DNA of 64,000 nucleotides from Cristatella mucedo (Eukaryota; Bryozoa; Phylactolaemata; Cristatellidae), in the NCBI GenBank assembly GCA_009760855.2, contig WPIO01000004.1, positions 2,112,001-2,176,000 of the forward strand, given 5' to 3'. This document shows positions 57,939 through 64,000 of the stretch, piece after piece; position 1 is the stretch's first letter; each line of letters begins with the position of its first letter. The translations under genes and the position numbers were made by a program. The notes below the pieces were generated by a model that saw only the letters and a program-made list of their open reading frames with translations, had not been told where the DNA came from and did no database searches.

Positions 57939-58210
57939 AGACGTTTGAGCATGGTCAGCCTATTATCACTTGGTTCGTTCATTCCAACCTACCCAATGGA
58001 GTCACCAGAGAGCTCTCTGTGTCTAATATCTGCATAGCCCTGCGATTATCGCCTTCAAGCTTCGTCCCAACCAGCACTGCACATCGCTTTTAAAACGGCT
58101 TCGAAAAGCAGGCGTGCGAGTAGTGTGATATTTATTTATACCCGAAATAGCCTTCATAAAACGTGAAGACCTAACCGAAGCAGGAAGTCTCTATGTCAAA
58201 GATCCACTGG

Positions 58211-58240
58211 TCGAGTCGAGTCGAGTCGAGTCGAGTCGAG
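58211..58240. repeat. (TCGAG)6 microsatellite
   Basis: Six perfect pentanucleotide units, about 280 bp downstream of RCP-B. Confidence 0.95.
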
Positions 58241-59555
58241 TGATTGGGCTGGTGATTGCTGGCTGCTATAAGGTTTATACGAGTCAGTGACATAGACGCC
58301 TAACCTGCATGCTTTTGTGTGCAGGCAAGTGGTGAAGAACACTGAAAACTAATGGGATACCATTACCGTTTGAGAAGCTAAAATTTACAAGTTATAATAT
58401 CATTAACGTTCAAAATGGCTTTAGCAGTTATATTTACCGTCTTTGTATACCTCGCATCTTGCTGTCGGCGAATGTCAGGCCTTCATTTGGCATGTCAAGC
58501 CAATTTTTTAGAAATTCATTTCTACCTTCGCAGAGAACAGATTTTTGTATATAAAAAATGAATGCTACATCTTTTATTGTATATGTGTAACCATATGAAA
58601 TCCTTGCAACACTCTCATAATAACAAAGTAAAACTATAAATTTATTTTAATCAAACTTGACACCTTTGATTGTGCTCGTTTCCCTACATTTTCTTAACCT
58701 TACCCCTTCCCTATAAATTTAGTTGTCCTAGAGTGCACAGCTGATTGACTACTAAAGGCACTACATACTTATAGTTGCACATATTTGCAAATAAAATTGT
58801 CAATGCATTGCATTTTATTTGGAAAATGGTTTGATTTTATGTCCGAATCACAACTTCTATAACTCATTTGTTTCTTTGATGGTTGAACAGTGTTCTGTGA
58901 GATCGTTGAGGTTAAGGAATGAGTAACATTTACGTGAAAATACTTATGAGAAAACGATCAGTCTCTCAGACAAACTTTTAGAAGGTTCTATGTTTACCTG
59001 AAGCCATTGAGTGTAATTTAATTATTTTTTAATTCCATTTTAAGTGTTGATTCGGAGAGTCCGTTTGATCGTATGGATTGTATATTTACATTTCTTGGAT
59101 TCACATCTTCTTTGTCAGAGCTGGGTTTTTAAACTATTGCTACTTCTGTTAAATGAACCTACCGACAATGCTCACATCGAAAATTATGTAGCGGCATCCT
59201 TTTCGATTTGGTGAGAATATAGCGATTTGTAGTGCAGCTACCAAAATTGCAAAGCCTTTTCAGAGTTTACTGCTCGGCATGCCAACGATTACTATTTTTC
59301 CGAATGTCACTTAATCAACATTTAGTTATATTTTTGATTGTTTCATCCTTTCATTTATTTTTACCAGCAACTATCATACTTTGCGTGAACCGTAGGCCAT
59401 TGGGGTAAAAGTGCATACTTTTCACACTTAGAGTGTGAACATTAACAACTAAATCAGCCAGTGTTGCCAATGCAGCTTGGTATTCTCAGCACACAAGTGA
59501 TGGGAGAATTAATCAGTTTTCTAACAAGCTTGGCGTAGAAGGAGAGCATAAAAAG
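58241..59555. other. Spacer downstream of RCP-B, nothing recognised
   Basis: AT-rich DNA without ORFs of interest or repeats matching elsewhere in the window. Confidence 0.45.
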
Positions 59556-60310
59556 GTTAACAATAATAAAAACAATAACACGCTTGATAAAGCATCCTGA
59601 GAGAATTCAATCTCTTTCTAGGCACTTTACATTTGCTCCAAAGGAAGCATGATTGAATGGTCAGTGGTAGCATGCTCAATAAACAACAATGATAACATGG
59701 TTAGGGATTATATGCACACGATCAGCATGCAAGTGTGGTAAGTGGCAGCATTCACAGTGTCAGTACCAATAAGCAAATAAAGAAAGAATCACAGGGACCC
59801 ACTAAATGCTGAGATAAATAATAATAAGTGTTTTTTTTTTGTTTCTTTTTAAATGTGGTCAAGTCAGGGGATGTTATGATGCTAGTCGGGCGTGAGTTCC
59901 AGGCTTTGGGAGCATACGAACTAAAGGCGCGATCTCCACGGCATTTGAGATTTGCACGAGGTGTTTGTAAACAGATGGATTACGAAAACGGGGTGGTTAT
60001 TCTGGTGGGGAAGTACATCTGATAGGTATGCTGGAGCCAAAGAACGAAGGGACCTAAAAGTAGAGTGAAAAAACTTTGAAGTAGATGTGTTTCCTGACTG
60101 GGAACCAGTGCAGGTCGGCAAGAAGGGATGTGATGTGGCAACTGTGAGGCTCACGACAAGCAAGCCTAGCTGCAGAGTTTTGCATCAGCTGTAATCAGGT
60201 GTTTGCACATGCCGGTAGACCAGAAAGCAGTGAGTTTCAGAAGTCAGACGGGATGTCACAAATTCATGGACCAACTAAGATGTGGTATCCCTGTCTAAAC
60301 AGATTCCTTT
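59556..60310 (-). mobile_element. LINE-alpha 3' portion, minus strand
   Basis: It has an AAT-rich start, the 'aatctctttctaggcacttt' tail block, and then antisense C-terminal coding (59921-60163, '[16 protein letters not shown]'). It stops near 60310 within the region that encodes 'SKLVHAF' in other copies. Confidence 0.75.
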
Positions 60311-60574
60311 GGGAGCTTCGCAGGCAAATTGTCTGTTGGATGACATTCATGCACCACATGGACTACACAGAATTGCACCAATCTGAATTCTAGATAAGTG
60401 GAAGAATGCAAGTGCACCAACCAATGTGCATAAGAAACGCTTACACCTCTAGCTGATTGGAGAGCTGAGCTTACACCTCCAGCGGACGAATGTTTGTCCT
60501 TTGTGACGGCTCTGCTTCGCTCTTACGAGCGAACCGATTTCAGTGAGGGGCAGAATGTCAACAAAAAATATTAA

Positions 60575-61315
60575 CAATAATGCGTTTCTATAGCACCCTT
60601 ATAGAACTCAATAATTATGTGGGCACTTTACATATGATGTAAAGGAATGATGGTCATACGATTAGTGGTAACATGCACAATCTCAGCAAGCACAACATGG
60701 CTAGTGGTGCCATGCATAGAGTCAGCAAGCATAAGTATGCCAAGGACGAATCGCGAAGACCCACTGAATGATGTGATAAATAGGTGCGTTTTTTTTTGCT
60801 GCTTATATCAAGTCAGAGGATGTCGGCACGTCAGTGGAGAAAAAGTTCCAGGCTTTGACAGCTTGCGAAATGAAGGATCTCCAGGTTCTCCAAAAGATTC
60901 AAAGGTTCGAACGAGGTGTAGGTAACCGATTGAATTCAGACAAGCAAGTAGTACTATGCCTAGCTTACCTGGGGAGTGTTTCTGGTGGGTAGGCTGGAGC
61001 TGGAATAAGCTGGAATTAGCAAACGTAAACGCGAGTGACATGGTTTTAAGGACGTAGCACTGCTTGATTGGGAATCTGTTTCAGAAGTAAGTGGTGTGCT
61101 GCGACAACTGCGACGTTTCCGCTATGCATTGAGTTGCAGAAGTCGTGATGTGATGCTCCAAATGCATGAACCGATTCAGAAGAAGTATCTTTGTCTAAGC
61201 AAGCCCGAATTTTAGCGATACTATGTAGCTGAAAGTAAGCAGACTCTACTGTGGAGCTCATGTGGGGGTCTAGCTGTCAGGTCACTTCAGATCAGGATAC
61301 CTAGATTTCCAACAT
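60575..61315 (-). mobile_element. LINE-alpha 3' portion, minus strand, diverged
   Basis: It matches the previous copy at lower similarity, with antisense pieces 60808-61041 and 61046-61261 ('VESAYFQLHSIAKIRACLDK'). Confidence 0.7.
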
Positions 61316-61317
61316 GA

Positions 61318-62600
61318 GAGAATAATAATAATAATAATAATTATATTGCACTTGATAAAGCGCCCTCAGAGAACTCAATCTCTTTCTAGGCGCTTTACAT
61401 TTGCTGCAAAGAGAAATGCAATTGAAAGGTGAGTAAAATCATGCTTGATAAACAAAAAAAATGAATTACGTGGTTAGGGGTGACATGCACATGGTCAGCA
61501 TGCAAATGTGGTTAGTGGCAGCATGCACAGCGTCAGCACGCATAAGCACATGAAGCACGAATCACAGGGACCCACTAAATGCTGTCCTAAATAGGTGTGT
61601 TTTTAAGTTCTTTTTAAATGGGGTCAAGTCAGGGGATGTTGTGACGCAAGTCGGAAGTGAGTTCTAGGCTTTGGGAGCATACGAACTAAATGCACGGTCT
61701 CCAAAGGATTTGAGGTTTGTACGAGATATTGGTAGACTGTCGGTTTTTGAAAAGCGGGTGGTACGATTCTTGGCCTGGTGGGAGATATGCTAGCAAAGCC
61801 AACTTTGAGTGTTACACTTTCCAATGTCTGAGTCACACTTTGTTTTCCCATAACTAGTAAGTTGGTTTTACCATCATTTAATTTGAGAAATTATGCTGCC
61901 ATGCATATCTGGATATCAACAATACATGCAGCAAATGAGTGGAGAGGTTTCGTCAAGATGGAGGGCTGGGAGGGATGAAAGCAAAGATACAACTAAGTGT
62001 CATCTGCCATAGAAGTAAACGCCAAGATAGTGCTTGTCTATAATTTCTTCAAGGTGGAGAGTGTAAACTGCGAGGCGAAGCGGATCAAGCACAGAGCCCT
62101 AAGGTATCTCATACTTAAAAAGATTCCTCAGATAATCCTTTACGTTCACATCAATACTCTAGAGTGTCCCACCGTGATAGGACTTAAAACATTGTAGTTC
62201 GGTACCAGTGGTGCCACGGCGAGATGAAATGTGCTCCAGAAGGAATTGGTGATCAATGGTATCAACGTTGCAGACAGATCGAGCCAAATATGCATTGAGA
62301 CTTGAACTAAGTCCGCGTTCCTGAGAGGGTCGCTATAAACGCTAAGCAAAGCCGACTCTGCAAAGTGATCAGCTCTAAAGCGGAACTGAACTTGCTTTCC
62401 AGGTTTTGTGCTTCAACATAAGATTTCAGCTGGTTTGCCACAACTCGCTCTCCAGTGTCTAAAATAGGGAGAGTAGATGGGAGACTGGTCGAAAGCTTCT
62501 CAAAATGTCTTAGAGAGGATGGGAGACTGGCTGGAAGCTCGTCAAAATTTCTCCTCAAATTTGCAGTACAATGTCAAAGAGTGACAATACTCAGAGGAAC
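61318..62600 (-). mobile_element. LINE-alpha, minus strand, internally deleted
   Basis: An (AAT)n start and clean tail block (61345-61400), then antisense C-terminal coding to about 61770. A jump follows directly to the 'MGKQSVTQTLESVTL' region, so several hundred bases of RT C-terminus are missing. It then continues to the RT N-terminal region (62307-62558). 62455-62560 also contains a 'ggagactggtcgaaagcttctcaaaat' segment repeated twice. Confidence 0.75.
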
Positions 62601-62639
62601 CAGTAGAAATGTGTGGAGCATCTGTAATTCGCCACTTCG

Positions 62640-63072
62640 TTTCACAATTTAAGCTCCCCTGCTCGCACACATAAATATCCCTCGTTTTCAGGCTTGTCCA
62701 TTAGACAGGAATGTCCGCTAAGGAAGATTCAGCTGTTGTCAGGCATGCACGAGGCCAGAATTTCGAGGCAATGTACCTTTACGGTCCTCACGAGTGCAGG
62801 AAACTCGCCTCATTTCACAATTAATGTTCTGGGTTGCGATGCCTGCAGATGACCATTCTGTAGTGCCCACTAGCAGGAGTGTGCTAGTTAAGATTGTGTT
62901 TAAGCTGAAAAAATAAGGCTGATGAACTTTGTTTCCGTAAATCGCTGCCTAGAAATCAGGTGCTTTCTATTAATGACCCGGCATATGGCTTGGAGTCCTG
63001 TTAAAGGCCAATCCTTGGTGCCTACTGCAAACGGAATGACTGCTACTGAGGCTACGAAAACAGGTGACCTCT
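62640..63072. other. Spacer, nothing recognised
   Basis: No supported gene or repeat. Confidence 0.4.
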
Positions 63073-63255
63073 ATAATAATAATAATAATAATGCACTTGA
63101 TAAAGCGCCCTCAGAGAACTTAATCTCTTTCTAGGCGCTTTACATTTGCTGCAAAGTGAAAAGCAATTGAATGGTGAGTAAAGTCATGCTTGAAAAACAA
63201 ACAAAATAAATAACATGGTTAGGGTGACATGCACAGGGTCAGCATGCAAATTGTA
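63073..63255 (-). mobile_element. LINE-alpha 3' tail, minus strand
   Basis: (AAT)n, then 'gcacttgataaagcgccctc' and 'ctaggcgctttacatttgct', truncated after about 180 bp at 'ggtcagcatgcaaa'. Confidence 0.8.
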
Positions 63256-63823
63256 TGGACAAGAAGTTAGCCTTTTTGCTCTACTGATTTAGGACCGTTG
63301 ACGAATAAAAATTCTGCACTCTGCATATTCTAGACTTCAGAACTGACTTCCACAATGCTTGCTGAATGAAAGTTACTTCCCTGCTGCCGGCAGGAGCAAT
63401 CCTCTCCAATCGTGTTTAGCCGCTATTTTCATACTTGTCACTACCACAACTGCTTTCCTAACTGAACTCAGACGACACCTTGAAGGCTCGGTACCTATTG
63501 GTAGGAAAGTGGGGAGGCTATGTAAGATGGTGGGATGCCCTTGGGTTCTTGCTGTATGGGGTTAACTTTTAACACTTAACAGGGCTGAGCAGCTTAGGCT
63601 ACGCTAGATTGCGATTGTTGGGGCAGAGTTGAATAGCTGTACCCTATTCTGGGTGAAGCCACGGATATTTGATATGTCGAGCTGGGCGTCGCCTAACCCA
63701 GGAAGGGCAAAGTCACAAGCCCAAGGACCGGAACTTAAGATGGCACTCTCTTCCTCTGTCGGCTGAAGCTCTCGACTGGGGTTAACGTCGACTGCTTTAG
63801 ATTATTCATGAGATCCAGGATTA

Positions 63824-64000
63824 TCAGCAGCAGCTTGGGCAGCTGCTGCTGCAATAACTTGAGCAGCAGCAGCTTCAGTAGTAGCATTAACGGTTTTATC
63901 TACAGCAGCAGCAGATGCATATCACAAGTGCGTCAAGCACAAGTGCTTCAGCAGCAGCTGCTGCATCAGCTTGGAGGCAGCCTGGACAGCTGCTACCGGC
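63824..64000 (-). repeat. GCN/CAG-rich low-complexity end, possible alanine-rich coding
   Basis: CAGCAG and GCTGCTGCT runs continue to the window edge. On the minus strand one frame is open from about 63921 to TAA at 63802-63804 and reads alanine-rich sequence ('EAAAAQVIAAAAAQAAADNP'). A second alanine-rich stretch lies upstream in another frame. It may be the last exon of an alanine-rich protein entering from the right, or non-coding repeat. The direct repeat 'cacaagtgc.tca' occurs twice. Confidence 0.4.

Overview
This is an AT-rich stretch of animal (metazoan) nuclear DNA, most likely from an invertebrate. Evidence: small phase-matched exons with GT-AG introns, at least two families of decayed non-LTR retrotransposons, tRNA-derived SINEs, a hAT DNA transposon, microsatellites, and no long intact ORF. 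The phylum cannot be fixed from the sequence. There are no prokaryotic operons, and I found no rRNA genes, functional tRNA genes or CRISPR arrays.

The main content is a pair of tandem, same-strand paralogous genes, called RCP-A (3868-28322) and RCP-B (38127-57931) here. Both can be assembled by hand into the same five-exon plan: signal-peptide exon, a single 154-residue extracellular domain exon, a short Ser/Thr-rich stalk exon, a transmembrane exon, and a cytoplasmic tail exon. Intron phases are 1-1-1-2 in both copies, and four of five exons are equal or compatible in length. The predicted products are single-pass type I receptors. The RCP-B tail has several tyrosine motifs, two of them YxxL separated by nine residues (ITAM-like). 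The RCP-A tail is frameshifted after its first tail YxxL. In the extracellular exon, amino-acid-changing differences clearly outnumber silent ones.

The pair arose by a direct segmental duplication (about 3.1-28.4 kb and 37.4-57.96 kb). Shared repeats predate it: a LINE-alpha fragment split by a hAT element, a LINE-beta/LINE-alpha pair in intron 4, and a LINE-alpha with a nested SINE in intron 3. Other insertions are private to one copy: LINE-alpha tails, SINEs, a 1.75-kb insert, a second hAT, and a (GA)n expansion. These give a relative chronology.

Layout: 1-1568, unassigned DNA with LINE tails; 1569-3465, hAT-1; 3868-28322, RCP-A with repeat-filled introns; 28.4-34.5 kb, spacer with a SINE and a cluster of CAATCCAC repeats; 34.5-37.4 kb, LINE fragments including the best-preserved reverse transcriptase; 37.4-57.9 kb, hAT remnant and RCP-B; 58-64 kb, spacer with four LINE-alpha fragments and a GCN/CAG-rich end that may encode an alanine-rich segment. 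Family names LINE-alpha, LINE-beta, SINE-A, SINE-B and RCP are local labels only.
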